Shown: positions 35,121-47,199 of the stretch, in pieces
Layout of the letters: every line of letters starts with the position of its first letter
How positions within the stretch are numbered: the first letter of the stretch is position 1
From: Sipunculus nudus
Taxonomy: Eukaryota; Annelida; Sipuncula; Golfingiida; Sipunculidae
Assembly: GCA_026874595.1 (NCBI GenBank)
Contig: CM049310.1
Span: 54,191,058-54,255,057, forward strand
DNA length: 64,000 bases
Reading direction: 5' to 3'
The notes under the pieces: generated by a model
The model's database searches: none
Told to the model about the DNA's origin: nothing
Seen by the model: only the letters and a program-made list of their open reading frames with translations
Position numbers and translations under genes: made by a program

Positions 35121-37690
35121 TAATCTATTTTTTACCATAGTTAACAATTTGATAAGGTTTAGACCTATACTATATGTATAAAGAAAATACTGGTTTAGAG
35201 AACAAAAGATATGATATATAATGATGAAATGTTTTTAAAGATATTTATATACTTTACTCGCAGTTATAAGGTAGCAGTTGTTAAAACTATTACACTTTAT
35301 GCCTAGAGACACTAATAAATCATGAACTACGTTATAAATGAAAAAAAAATATTCATCTCTCTCTCTCAAAAAAGGCATTCACATACCTACATACACACAC
35401 GCACGTACACAGGGGTGTGCAATACAATCGGGTGGAACCTCTGGAACTTCTGAGAGTAATTTTATAAAATACACGAATTAAAGGAAAAATTGCACAGTCA
35501 TCTTCTTCAGTAAAATAATTATGTATTGTGTTGTGGCTTTCTTCTACGTTCGATATTTGTAGCACTTTACTGTTATTGATTTTATTCTGTTATAAGTCAA
35601 TTTGATCCATGATTCAACGACACCTGGTGAGAAGAATAACCTTAGTTCTCAGCTCCGTCGGTAGGTGTCACTCTTTTATGTGTCGCCTTAATTTATTCTT
35701 TTTTCCTAATCTATTTTTAATCTATTTAAAATTAAAAGAATTGCACACCTAAGACTTCCCGGTAGGTTTAAACAATGAGACTTCGAAGCCTTGAATTATC
35801 TAAATGCTGATCTGCGACACGTGATGTGAAAGTCATGAAATATAAAATTAGCAACAGAACAACTAGCGCCATCTCGGCCCTTTGACATTAGACAGTGTAC
35901 GAGGCTAGACCGACCTATTTAGCAGCCATCTTTGTAATGTTTAACACTTTGTCCATTTACAAAGTTACCTACCCTGTTTCTGGCACATTTCTGATATTTT
36001 CCTAGCTCCTAGGACAATTCACTACTTAATTCAACCCAGTATACATATCATGTGTGATTTGTTTTCGCGTTATTTAATTGTTTTCATTGTAAGCTGCAAA
36101 TGGCACTACTGCGCTGAACAATTCATAGAATTTTAACATCATTTACTGGCCGTTTCACTGTTGCGCTTATTAATCGCTCTAAATTTTCAAAACAGGTGTC
36201 ATAACATAGCAAAAAAGATTCATTACTAGATAACTGCTTTGTTGCACTCTGCAACATTTACGAGAGTCTTTAAGTGCGGTATTGCATTCGGCTCTGCCCT
36301 GTCAAACCCTACACATAATCTCCTGGCGCGCCGCCACGTCAGTGTAACCTACGACGAGCATACATAACCGGCGTCAGAGTGCCTTTACATCTTTCAACAA
36401 GGTACGCACCGAGGATGTAAATATTTTCATCAATTTGACCCCGCTTCATGGCCAACAAGTATGCTGTCACTAGACATAAACCAGACCATTAACAACACCT
36501 ACCATGAATGAAAAAAAATCCCCGTTTTAACTTGGCATATTAGTGAATCCCTTTGCATGTTTGTTGAATTTCTAACTAACATGGCTCGCACGGCTTACTG
36601 GACGCAGCAAACTTACACGCGTTATATTACAGGAATGACTTCATACCGTAGAGACGGAGGTCCAGTTTGGGTTGTGAGTTTGCGTGTATTCGCCTGTGTT
36701 AATTCATCATTCGTTGCCTAATGTAAAGATCATGGGTTGTTTACCACGATATGGAAGCAACAGGATGGAAGACTACTGCAATGCATTCCTCCGTATGGCT
36801 TGTATTACGACTCAAGTTAGGGTTAAGAGCCCAGTATAAGTAATATAGGTTCTTACTGAGTCACGTACTCACGAATACAGGACAACATGCTTTTCACTTG
36901 TTGTACAAAATGAAATTATCGTAAGAAACAAAAAACAATATCATACAAGGCTCAGACAGTTTATATTACTGGTATCTATGATCATGCTTCAAGTTTCAAC
37001 TACAGTTTGCATAAAAAAAATCCTTAGCAGTGGACATCTAATATAATACTGAGTATATTTCGGTGTGAGCGATGGTTAGAGAATATACATGCAACTTGTA
37101 ACAGAGGCTTATCCTCTAAGAGGCATGTTTCAATATCAACCGTCAAAAACAGACCAGAAAACGCCTAACCCACCGCACACAGTCTGTTCGTTTTGTTTAT
37201 ATTTACGTGTTTATAACATGTGGGTGACCCGCCAAACTTAACCAAAAACGTCCATCAAGGACATCTCGGGTAAGTCTGACAAAGCAGAGTTTTGCAAATG
37301 GTGACCTTTCAACTTCCGCAAATATACCACAACCATTTTAAGTTACATGGTTTGTCTGTTTGTTAAAGTTTGCACAGGTACCCTGTTTACAAACAAGGTC
37401 ATACACCCATGACAGAGACGTTATATAAGCTTTTCTGCTCAGACATTACCTACAATTAATTAATATGTACACAGTGTAAACAAGAAATAAAATAAATGCT
37501 ACCGAAAAGATAGGCGAAAATCATTTTCATGGGAACATTTGAATTCCTGTTATTATTTTGACTGAGTGGAATTATTATTTTAACTGGTTTCTGGAAGATC
37601 AAACCTCTACGACTCAGAATGAAGGACAGACATCGAGTTTAAAGATGACAATTGCGGGGCCGATAAAACTGCTGACAGTACTGTTAAATT
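35121..37690. other. intergenic, no recognised gene
   Basis: AT-rich, mainly short unrelated frames. No exon, RNA gene or terminal repeat was recognised. Confidence 0.45.
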
Positions 37691-37694
37691 AACT

Positions 37695-37860
37695 CCACCA
37701 AAGAGGTCATGTTTTCTCCCATGTCTGTTTGTTTATTGGCATGTTTTGGGAATGATTGCTTGATGATTTGCTTGTTTGCCGTTTGCAAAACTGCTGAACC
37801 AATTTTCACGAAGGTTTCGGGGCTGGGGGGGGGGGGGCTTTTAGATCAAGCTGCAGAAAC
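37695..37860 (+). repeat. dispersed repeat fragment, GTCTGTTTGTTTATTGG type
   Basis: CATGTTTTCTCCCATGTCTG, then ACTGCTGAACCAATTTTCACGA and a GGTTTCGGGG run: the same order as at 34894-35120. It also has a 10-bp poly-G run and lacks the GGCGGAGG tail. Confidence 0.4.
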
Positions 37861-37910
37861 TATACATGTGAAAGCGCACTTAAATAGAACTAGCGATGCA
37901 TTTATGCATA

Positions 37911-38045
37911 CTTACTTTTAACATTTCTATACGACTCCGCTTTGATACAACCTGACTGTGCATTCCTATGGCTGAATTAAAACCACGTGTCAGAATTCTT
38001 TATGTTATTTAATGTCAATAGCATTTTTCGGTATTTTCTTTTCAT

Positions 38046-38083
<38 letters not shown>

Positions 38084-38227
38084 ATGATGATCGGCCGGGT
38101 GCCATTACCGGCAACGGCGTGAAACTCGGAGTAAAAACACGATGCTCCAGCGTGCTTAACGTTTAGTTAATCTGCTCTACCTTAGCTGTATCGAGCACTA
38201 TACTGCAAGCATTCGAACCAACTTAGG

Positions 38228-38278
<51 letters not shown>

Positions 38279-38467
38279 TTTTTGGTGGAGGCAACACCGC
38301 CTCCATTTTTATGCTCTCTTATCTAATTCATAATATAAGTATGTACATCCTCAGAGTTCTATTTCGGTTTTGGACTTCGTGAGTGCAGGTATATATATAT
38401 ATATCCATAAGAAAGCACGGTAAGGTTGTATCAAAGCGGAATTGTATATAGTTATGTTAAAAGTAGA
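37911..38467. mobile_element. 557-bp TIR element enclosing TG and TA microsatellites
   Basis: Inverted ends of about 60 bp: CTTACTTTTAACAT on the left and its near complement at 38454-38467, with TCCGCTTTGATACAACCT and a YGTGCWTTCYTATGG block inside each arm. The interior has a (TG)n run at about 38061-38083 and a (TA)n run at 38227-38273. No coding frame; non-autonomous. Confidence 0.75.
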
Positions 38468-38816
38468 CATATATAAATGTACCATCACTACGTCCATTTG
38501 GGTGGGTGGGTGGGTATGTGGGTGAGTTTTTTGTGTGTTCGTGTATATGAAAGATCATTTGCTCTTTAAACCAAACCACGCTTTCAAAATGTGTTTGATA
38601 TACTTCTGTTGTGGTTGGACCTGATAAGACAACACCATGAATAATAGAGAGAGATCCATGCACAAATAAATAGGCCTATGTAGATACTGAATGATGAAGT
38701 GTTAAAAAGAATACAAGAAGAAACATTGAGGTAATTATAGAAATACTGCAGATTAACAAAGATTATTAATCATAAAGAAACACGCTCAATTTGAAGAGCT
38801 TCAGCAATAAAAGCCC

Positions 38817-40789
38817 TTATAAAACAATATTAGTTACAGGAGGATATACATCATACTTAAGTTCAGATAACAAATCCTCACAGAAAAGATTGATACCAAA
38901 CAGAGTGGAGTATCTTATCTTGTTTAACCACATTTTTGACGTTTTCGCAGAATCTCTCCTCACAGTATTCATAAGTAACTCTTCCCCGGATTCTGAGCCA
39001 TTTAGCCAGCTGATGACGTCATCAGGGATCCTGAGGTTCAGGAAGCTGTATATCATTTCTGCATTCCCCATCTTGCCCTGAGCAAGGTCCTCGTACCGGA
39101 ACATCGCCACTCTCCCGGGGTATTTATCCATAGCTCTTTTGACGTCTCTTAGGTCACGCAACATGTCTTCACACAAACTCTTCCCTTCCAATATCTTCCG
39201 TTTGTTGTATAGAAGATAAGCTGAGATCCTCGATACTATAATCGCTCTTGGATCTCTCGTGATGTACAGAATTTTCATTTCAGTATCACGTGATAACAAT
39301 TTCTCAATACTGCTTCCGGTCATGCGCACTACCTTAGCAACGCGTAAAGAGCTTGACTCACAAACCTCCTCAAGAAGAGGGAGACATAACTGAACAATTT
39401 CTTGCTTGTCCTTCATACACGTTTCGTGTAGTTTAAAAGCTTTTACTTTTTCTTCAGAATCTATCGAAATGCTTTTTCCAAAATCACTTCCGGTCTGGGC
39501 CATGTCTGGATAACACGTGCCGTTCTTAGACCTGTGGTTAAAGTGTTTGTGGCAGGTTTCATTTAATGATTTGTAGCAAATGTCTTGAGACAATATATTA
39601 CCAGCAGGGTCAGTTAAGTTTTTATCGAGTTCATTGTAGTACTTACGTCTTACGTGACTCCGCAGACAATCCAAATAGCGAGGAATACGGTACTTTTGAC
39701 GTTCAAATAAATATGAAACTGTCAGAACTTCAGTAGACAGTTTGCTCAGGTGGCATGATAATAAGTCACTCAGCGTGTCGACTATAGCATCCTCTTCATA
39801 TGCAGGGATAACTCTGAAATGATAAAAGATAAAATAAGTGTTATACATTTTCTATAGTTCATCTTCGTTACGTAACGCTTTTCTAAAACAAAGTGTGGAT
39901 CCAACTTAAGTGAAATCTTTTGTGAGACATATCATAACGTACCGGTGCATGAATAAACTGTTTTCAACTCATGAATTGCATTTTCTATGCCGAAAAAATA
40001 CACATACGAGAATATATAATTTAGTAGATATACATATATTTTAAGATATTTTTAATTGCAAAATTTAACTTTTAAAAAATTTAAGAACTTTCAGGAACGC
40101 GGGGGTATGCGTCTGTGATGCTTTAAATGTCTTTGGACATTCGGTTATAGTGGTCCGAGCATCCAAGCAGACTGGCGGATCTATTAGGTTCACAGCTTTG
40201 AAAAGATAAAAGCGGGCTCCGGTCAAAGTCGACGCCAGTATTATTTAAAGAACGGATTATTACTGTATAGTTTTCTGGATATTACCAAATATGCGAATAC
40301 CGGTGCTTATGCGAATATGCTCATGCACGTGACCTAATTACATAAATTAGATATAAATACATATGTTTAATAAATTTTACGTGGATCCATCGAATTTTAA
40401 TACGGATTATAAGAACATTTCAACTTCATATTAGGCTCTAAGCTTTTGGCCTGGGGGTCCCGCACCCTCCATATTTTTATATAGCCATATATTTATTTTT
40501 GCATATATGTATTAATAAAGAGAGAGAGCGTGTGTTTCTGTGAATACCTGCTCTTAAAGTCGTCATCGTAGTGAGTTATAGCGAAAGGATGCCAGTCCTG
40601 AGTTGTTTTATATAAATGAGAATACACCCCGGCCAAAGGTTCAAAATAATAAAAGGAAGAGGTGTCATGCTGGAAGATGTCCCCCGTGAAACTTGAACCC
40701 CCTCGCATGTAGGCAAATAGAACCACTTTCACAGGACCGGCATTTTCATTCAACACCTGCTGAAAAATGAATATGTATATGTATGTATG

Positions 40790-40826
<37 letters not shown>

Positions 40827-41342
40827 CACATATAACACATATAACTGCAATTACTTAAAAGGTATTACTTAAAACGATATGACCTCAAGCCAAATAGTAT
40901 TTAGTTTACTTGACGCATCAGTATATAATTTGTTCCGACAATTCTTGCTTCCGCCACTATGAAATAAACAGTGCTCATCAGATTTGTGGCGTACAACGTG
41001 CTACATGGCATTATTGAATTATGGATGTGAAATTTTTAAAACATATTCAGACCTGAGTTTTCGGCTTATCAGTGATGATCACAGAAGGCTCAGAATCAAA
41101 TGCTGAATAAACTGAAAATGATTTACATAGAAAACATTAATACAATTAATGAAAGCATTAGTGCAATTAATATATGAGAAGATAAGGCCAAACATGATAC
41201 AAGGAGAACTTTCTAATCTCAGTCACTGTCTTTGTAAATTTAAGTAAATAGATTCATTAGTAGATGTAGTAGTGGTAGGAATAGGAGTAGTAATAGTAGT
41301 AGTAGAAGTAGGAGTAGTAAAAGAAGAAAAAATATTACGCAT

Positions 41343-41393
<51 letters not shown>

Positions 41394-41570
41394 GAGAAGT
41401 AGGAGGAGTAGTAGAAGTAGTGGGAGAAGTAGGAGGAGTAGTAGTAGTAGTGGGAGAAGTAGGAGAAGTAGGAGGAGTAGTAGTAGTAGTAGGGGAAGTA
41501 GTGGTAGGAGTTGTAGTAGTAGTAGGAGTAGTAGTAGTGATAGTAGGAGAAGTAGTAGTAGGAGCAGTAG

Positions 41571-41624
<54 letters not shown>

Positions 41625-41831
41625 GAGAAGTAGGAGGAGTAGTAGTAGTAGTGGGAGAAGTAGGAGGAGTAGTTGTAGTAGTGGGAGAAGTAGGAGGAGA
41701 AGTAGTAGTAGTGGGAGAAGTAGGAGAAGTAGGAGGAGTAGTAGTAGTAGTAGGGGAAGTAGTGGTAGGAGTTGTAGTAGTAGTAGGAGTAGTAGTAGTG
41801 ATAGTGAGAGAAGTAGTAGTAAGAGCAGTAG

Positions 41832-41867
<36 letters not shown>

Positions 41868-42074
41868 GAGAAGTAGGAGGAGTAGTAGTAGTAGTGGGAG
41901 AAGTAGGAGGAGTAGTAGTAGTAGTGGGAGAAGTAGGAGGAGTAGTAGTAGTAGTGGGAGAAGTAGGAGAAGTAGGAGGAGTAGTAGTAGTAGTAGGGGA
42001 AGTAGTGGTAGGAGTTGTAGTAGTAGTAGGAGTAGTAGTAGTGATAGTAGGAGAAGTAGTAGTAGGAGCAGTAG

Positions 42075-42119
<45 letters not shown>

Positions 42120-42916
42120 GAGAAGTAGGAGGAGTAGTAGTAGTAGTGGGAGAAGTAGGAGAAGTAGGAGGAGTAGTAGTAGTAGTAGGGGAAGTAGTGG
42201 TAGGAGTTGTAGTAGTAGTACGAGTAGTAGTAGTGATAGTAGGAGAAGTAGTAGTAGGAGCAGTAGGAGTAGTAGTAGTAGTAGTGGTAGTAGTCGTAGT
42301 AGTAACAGCAGCACTAACATTTATGGTATACATTTAAACATACTTCCAGTTATAGCAGAAGCTGAAATTGTTACTGGTAGTGGCTGTGAGAGTTATTGTA
42401 ATATTAGTTTTTTTTTGTTGTAATAGTACCAGTAGTAATAGTAGCTGTAGTAGAGGTAGTAGTAGTAGCAGTAGTAGTAACATTAGTACTGAGAGGTAGT
42501 GTCTTAACAGTAGTTGCAGTGGTAGTAATGGTAGCAGAATAGCATTAATAGAGGTAGAGGAAGAGATAGTAGTAGTAGTAGTAGTAGTAGTAGTAATAGT
42601 TATGGTAGCATTAATAGAGATAGAAGTAGTTACAGTAGCAGTATTGTAGTAATTATAGCGGCAGTAGTTGGAAGCCTGTAGGGGCTGCATCAGCAGTAGC
42701 AGTTGTATTCACAGTTGTAGTTATAGTTAAATAGTCAGCATTGGTAGCAACCAAAACAAATGCATCAGTATTCATAATCTTAATTTGAATAGCATTGAAA
42801 CCTTATTCAATAAAAGTGTACTTACAGACAAGAAGAATAAATGGGGTCAAGGACATTGCCAACAGAATTAACATTAAGAAATAACGGTACCAACGTCTAG
42901 ACCGTCCTAAAGCCAT
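38817..42916 (-). CDS. carbohydrate sulfotransferase-like paralogue 2, intact
   Basis: Four exons on the minus strand: 42826-42916, 41053-41111, 40548-40759 and 38817-39813, with GT-AG sites (GTCT|GTAAGT, CTCAG|GTCTGA, GCAG|GTATTC). They sum to 1359 nt, or 452 aa plus stop. It should transfer sulfate from PAPS to a glycan in the Golgi. Residues 12-34 form a type II signal anchor after a basic RSRRWYRY. The 5'-phosphosulfate loop is R69-GGSSFTGDIF, followed by FEPL. The 3'-phosphate motif is R307-DPRAIIVSR, and RYEDLA follows at about 360. Cysteine-rich lumenal spacing and NxT sites fit a secretory protein. The family is CHST1/GlcNAc-6-O-sulfotransferase-like (Sulfotransfer domain); acceptor specificity cannot be read. 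It is the tandem upstream neighbour of copy 1, with matching exon sizes (91, 59, 212 versus 209 nt). Intron 1 holds the GTA array. Confidence 0.9.
40794..40824. repeat. (TA)n microsatellite in intron
   Basis: About 30 bp of TA next to TATG repeats, just upstream of exon 3 of sulfotransferase copy 2. Confidence 0.85.
41261..42320. repeat. imperfect GTA trinucleotide array with higher-order repeats
   Basis: About 1.06 kb of GTA/AGT triplets with GGA, GGG and GAT variants, inside intron 1 of sulfotransferase copy 2. A marker block AGGGGAAGTAGTGGTAGGAG occurs at 41491, 41752, 41995 and 42187; the spacings (261, 243, 192 bp) differ by multiples of three. All frames on both strands stay open over long stretches, giving artefactual poly-Leu, Thr, Ser/Arg or Val proteins. 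Confidence 0.95.
42421..42672. repeat. smaller degenerate GTA array
   Basis: TAGTAG-rich sequence, more decayed than the main array and separated from it by about 100 bp of ordinary sequence; also inside intron 1 of sulfotransferase copy 2. Confidence 0.8.
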
Positions 42917-43106
42917 GATGTACCTCGCTCATGCAGCTTCAACACCTGAAGATTTTCTCAGGTAGAAAACGATCTGATAAGGCATAACAGTACTTGGTAT
43001 TTACAGTCGCAACAAAAATTATGGTGCCTCGCCACTGGGCAAACATGTGTTACTCAGGTGTATGAGTTAAACATATATATGCTGAGCACTAAGCGTAACT
43101 GATCAC

Positions 43107-43330
43107 AGGGGCGGATCCGTGTTTTTGGAAAGGGGACGGTCCAAACTAGAAGGATCAATAAGAAAACCTAAAAAACCAGGACCCACTAGAAGGTGATAGA
43201 CTACTTTTTTATTTACTTCGACTGTGACTTGAACTCGAGGGTCCTGGACTTGGACTTTAGCTCGGATTCGGGGCTAAGGACTCGAGAAAATCATGAAGGC
43301 CGAGTCCACCCGGAGTCCAACATAAATAAA
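43107..43330. mobile_element. element end and GGACTTGG-rich sequence
   Basis: CAGGGGCGGATCCGTG at 43107 resembles the end of the 15777-16063 element, but no matching right end was found nearby. 43200-43330 is rich in GACTTGGACT and CTCGAG words, like the 33-bp minisatellite at 43626. Confidence 0.35.
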
Positions 43331-43625
43331 GCTCTGTCACATACTCATAGTTATTTAATATAGCGTTTTATATACTTTCGTGAACTAGTGACAGAATATC
43401 ATAAAGATTGACTTTATATGATAAGCTTCTGCTCTGCATCAGAAACTGAATGTTATTAAACATTTAAATCTAAAGTAAGTGAAAAGTAACATGAAAATAC
43501 GTGTGATAATAACAAATTTCCATTTTCAATTTCAGTAAGTAGGAATTTTGTATTGGACTCGGACTTGGACTCTTAATCCAAATAACTCGAAGAAGGAAGA
43601 CTTGGACTCGAACCTCAAGGACCCG

Positions 43626-43889
43626 GACTTGGACTGTGACTCGAGTGGCCTATACTCGGACTTGGACTGTGACTCGAGTGGCCTAGACTCGCTCTTGGAC
43701 TGTGACTCGAGTGGCCTAGACTCGGACTTGGACTGTGACTATAGTGGCCCAGACTCGGACTTGGATTGTGACTCGAGTGGCCTAGACTCAGACTTGGACT
43801 GTGACTCGAGTGGCCTAGACTCGCTCTTGGACTGTGACTCGAGTGGCCTAGACTCGGACTTGGACTGTGACTCTAGTGGCCTAGACTCG
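43626..43889 (+). repeat. 33-bp minisatellite, 8 units
   Basis: Eight contiguous 33-bp units (GACTTGGACTGTGACTCGAG followed by TGGCCTAGACTCG). Units 3 and 7 share the rare CTCTTGG variant, suggesting block duplication. As 33 is divisible by three, one plus-strand frame (43548-44108) stays open and would encode an acidic 11-residue repeat (DLDCDSSGLDS). No signal peptide, splice context or homology supports a real protein. Confidence 0.9.
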
Positions 43890-44516
43890 GACTTGGACTC
43901 GGACTCGGATACTGAGGACTCGACTACATCGATCTCTATCACTAGACCCTCTGTGCATACGCTACTGGATCACAAGCTTCATATTTATTTAACAATAATA
44001 ATGAAAAATCAAACAAATGTAAATATACTTATTTATACTTCAGAGTCTGTAAGTAAATCCGCTTCTCTCTGCTCCGTAGAGTCTACCCAGTACGCGCATG
44101 TCATCTGAAGTCACAGTAGACATCAACTCTCAAACATGCTGATTCTCTTTTCCTGGATTCACTCTGCAACACCGGTCCTTACTAAGTACTTCTGTTCATG
44201 GTCGACGATGACGTGACAGAATACTCCAGACTGTTCTGAGTGATACTGAAAGAACCACAGGCGGACTGTCTCCAGAAACGTCAGGGTGCCAGATACCGAG
44301 CCACGATATCGTTACGACACTTTTAACAGGACACTATTAGAGCGGAGTAATCGGATTTACGTCTCATTTCCGAATAGGGGTGACAGGTATCGTAAACGGT
44401 ATTGACAAAGCATGCACACTTATTGCTAAAAAAGTTCTTCTTCCCAAGGAGCCACTGCAGATTAGACCAGTCATTTACTCCGACACCACCGTATATACGA
44501 GGTGCTTGGCCTTTAA

Positions 44517-44929
44517 AGGTGCCCACTCACCTACTTTTTTTTAAAGAATTTATGTGATTTCTTGCTTCCTCTGTGTAAATATTAATGATCTAAGGGTAAT
44601 TCTGGTTATTATTCGTGTTTGTAAATACAGCTTTGTTGACAAACGGGAAAAATATGTAACCTTAGGTGGTAAGTTGCATATGAAGAGGTAGAATGGTCAC
44701 TTGTTGAAAAACGCCATTTGCAAAGCTCTGGCTTATCTGACTTGCCGCCAGATGCCCTTGTTGAATTTGTTTTGATTATTTTGGCGGCCCCCCACATATT
44801 ATAAACACATTGATAAAAACAAAACAAGAGCCTGTTTCCGGTGATATCCAGGTTTTCCTGTCTATTTTTATAAAAGCTTTCTAGGGATTACCTTAGGTTT
44901 ATAAAGGTCAGATAGGTGCTTAGGCCCCT
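44517..44929. mobile_element. 413-bp MITE flanked by TTAA
   Basis: The inverted ends AGGTGCCCACTCACCTAC and AGGGGCCTAAGCACCTATC (minus sense) are each flanked by TTAA (44513-44516 and 44930-44933). A TTAA duplication is characteristic of piggyBac- or Kolobok-type insertion. No transposase. Confidence 0.7.
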
Positions 44930-45169
44930 TTAATGTCATGCCGTTCTTCAAGTATTCCTCTCAGCTTTTTAGCAGTTTCATCAAAAGGTCGATATTGTTT
45001 TAACACTGGTTTAAAATTTAACATTATATTAGTATTCTGGAGGCGATTGTATATATTCCAGGCTTCGTATCCAATTGGGATATCTGCTTCAACTATATAA
45101 ACCTTACCCTTTACTGCTGAAACTGAAGATATTGCATTTGGACCGTGGCTAAGTTTTAGACACTTCATT

Positions 45170-47199
45170 ATTATATCTTTTTAACTTCACTGTGCGGGGA
45201 GAAACAAAGAAAATCACAAAGTATTTCTTGTTCTTAAACACCTACTTTTTTCTGTTTATATTTACGCCGATGCGTCATCGACAATACACTGGAAGAGTAA
45301 AACATAATACACAAAATATAAATATTACGCATTTTCTTCTAGCTATATTTAATCATCCCTTGTAGAGAGGAGGGGGTGCTTATAGGGGTTGATGAGTTTA
45401 GTTCTATGTTAATTTTTGGTGTAACATAATGGAGGGTGGATCTTCGAAAACGATTTTTTTTCTTTGCCTTTTTCCTTCTGCTCGTGCTTGGACAAGATCT
45501 CAAATATGGCTGTTATTTTTATTTTAAAAAGCTGCCTTTAGACACAATATCAGTCATAAGTGACAGATTTGCCCCTGGTGTTTATTTTTGACCTTGACCA
45601 TATTTCCAAGGTCGTACACTCTCTAACGGATACCCCTTTATCGCTCGGTTGCTGCCGTCGGGGAGAGTTCCACTGATCGATCCATGTTGATACGGTACTG
45701 AGAAATGCGCTAATCTGTCTGAGGTGGATGTACTTTTAAGAGTTAATTCCTCAACCTATGAGTATTTTGGCGTGGTATTTGCACGATGGGAATGGTGTAA
45801 GGTGGGCACCCATAGGTAGCGCTACTGTGCAGTCAAGCGTACGTTCAGGATGATACTTTTGATAGGTGTCAATGGCAACATTGATTTTTGTGATATGAAT
45901 AGACAAGTCAATCCACATTATTGTAACATGGTCCAGTAACACAAATATTGATACAGAAAATGATAAGTGATGTCTTAGATATGGGTCACTGATATGTACT
46001 CTCGTTTACTTAAATAGCTCAACGGATCCGTCAGATATATGACTGAGCCCATCAACATTACAATAAGCTTCATTGATGTTAACAGGGTATATATTCACTG
46101 TGGATGTTAATTATATACTTTTATGTAAATCCTAGCATGTTGTTTATATATTATCATACAATCACTCTTCACTTAATGAACTACAGTCCCAGCTGAACAC
46201 AAATGTACCAGTTAGTAATTGCTCCACCCCAGTAATAATAAAGTCCCGGGATACTTTATGTTTAAAAAGAGGCAGCCATGATGAAAAACCAAAATAGTTC
46301 CGAGATTTATTGGCAGTAGGGATGGCCGAACAAACAGACCGGTGGAGTGGTTGACACGCTACCGTGTATTAGATCCCAATGAGCGTACTGTCTGGGAGAA
46401 GTGAGCGATAAGGACCTTGATAACAGAGTATCATTATTGGGGAAGGATTCGTTTCTATGGTCACCGTTTAACTTACCTAATCTCTATAATTAAGGCCAAA
46501 GAGCACTTGCTGTAAATTTAAGTTTTGCAAAAATCTCTAATTCAATGATTGGTGACTTTTTATATAACCATCTAGGCACGACAAACAAGGATTTTGTCAC
46601 TTCATTGAAGTATCTTACGACACAATCAGTCGACCAGTCAGAGAGTCTTAAGACCGTTACCATAGAAATGATTCCTCCGATAAAGTAAAATCTTGTTTCA
46701 AGCTGACAGCTCTAGCATAAACATTCTGCCGCCCCGGAGGAAACGTGCTAACAGGATCGTCTCCAAAAGCGGAAGAAGAGAAAACCTTCCTTTTTAGGTG
46801 GAAGCAAATGAGTTGCCAAAACAAGAGTATAAATCATTCTCATGTCAATGCGAACTCAAGTGGAATCATATATTATCTGGCGGTTTTCCATTTAATCTTT
46901 AAAGATTGACCGAAGATATTGTAAACGGATGAGTTCAGTTCAGCTCTTGCTTGCTCGCACAGCAGGGGATACTGGATTTTACTTCCTGCATGGAAAATTA
47001 CTTTATTTGTGTCTCGGAAAAAAATCTTATCGCTCTTAGTGAATAGTCTGAATAATTGTCAAAGATTATTTTATTTTTCAAACCATTCCATCCGGACATC
47101 TGTAATTCGCCAGTTGTAAAAAGTGTCAAATATATAGGTAAACTCAAGAACAGGATAGTGAAAGAAACAAAAAAGTAGTATTCGTTATACTTCAAGATA
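45170..47199. other. intergenic, no recognised gene
   Basis: No confident exon. The right end is the promoter and 5' UTR side of the CARD gene starting at 47200. No TATA box was assigned. Confidence 0.45.

Noticed and set aside
41223-42423. Four long overlapping open frames (poly-Leu, Thr-rich, Ser/Arg-rich, Val-rich)
   Set aside because: All are translations of one triplet array within an intron; open frames on both strands follow from the missing stop words.
43548-44108. Acidic repeat protein of 186 residues
   Set aside because: The frame stays open because the repeat unit is 33 bp; no start context, splice sites or homologue was recognised. Listed as a repeat only.
44323-44526. Minus-strand 67-codon frame with several Cys and Trp
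   Set aside because: It begins inside the MITE end, so the start is not genuine; no acceptor or related family was recognised.
44920-45168. Minus-strand 82-codon frame (starts MKCLKLSHGP)
   Set aside because: Its last codons lie inside the TTAA-flanked MITE, and no splice partner or domain was found. It could be an exon fragment but is not supportable.
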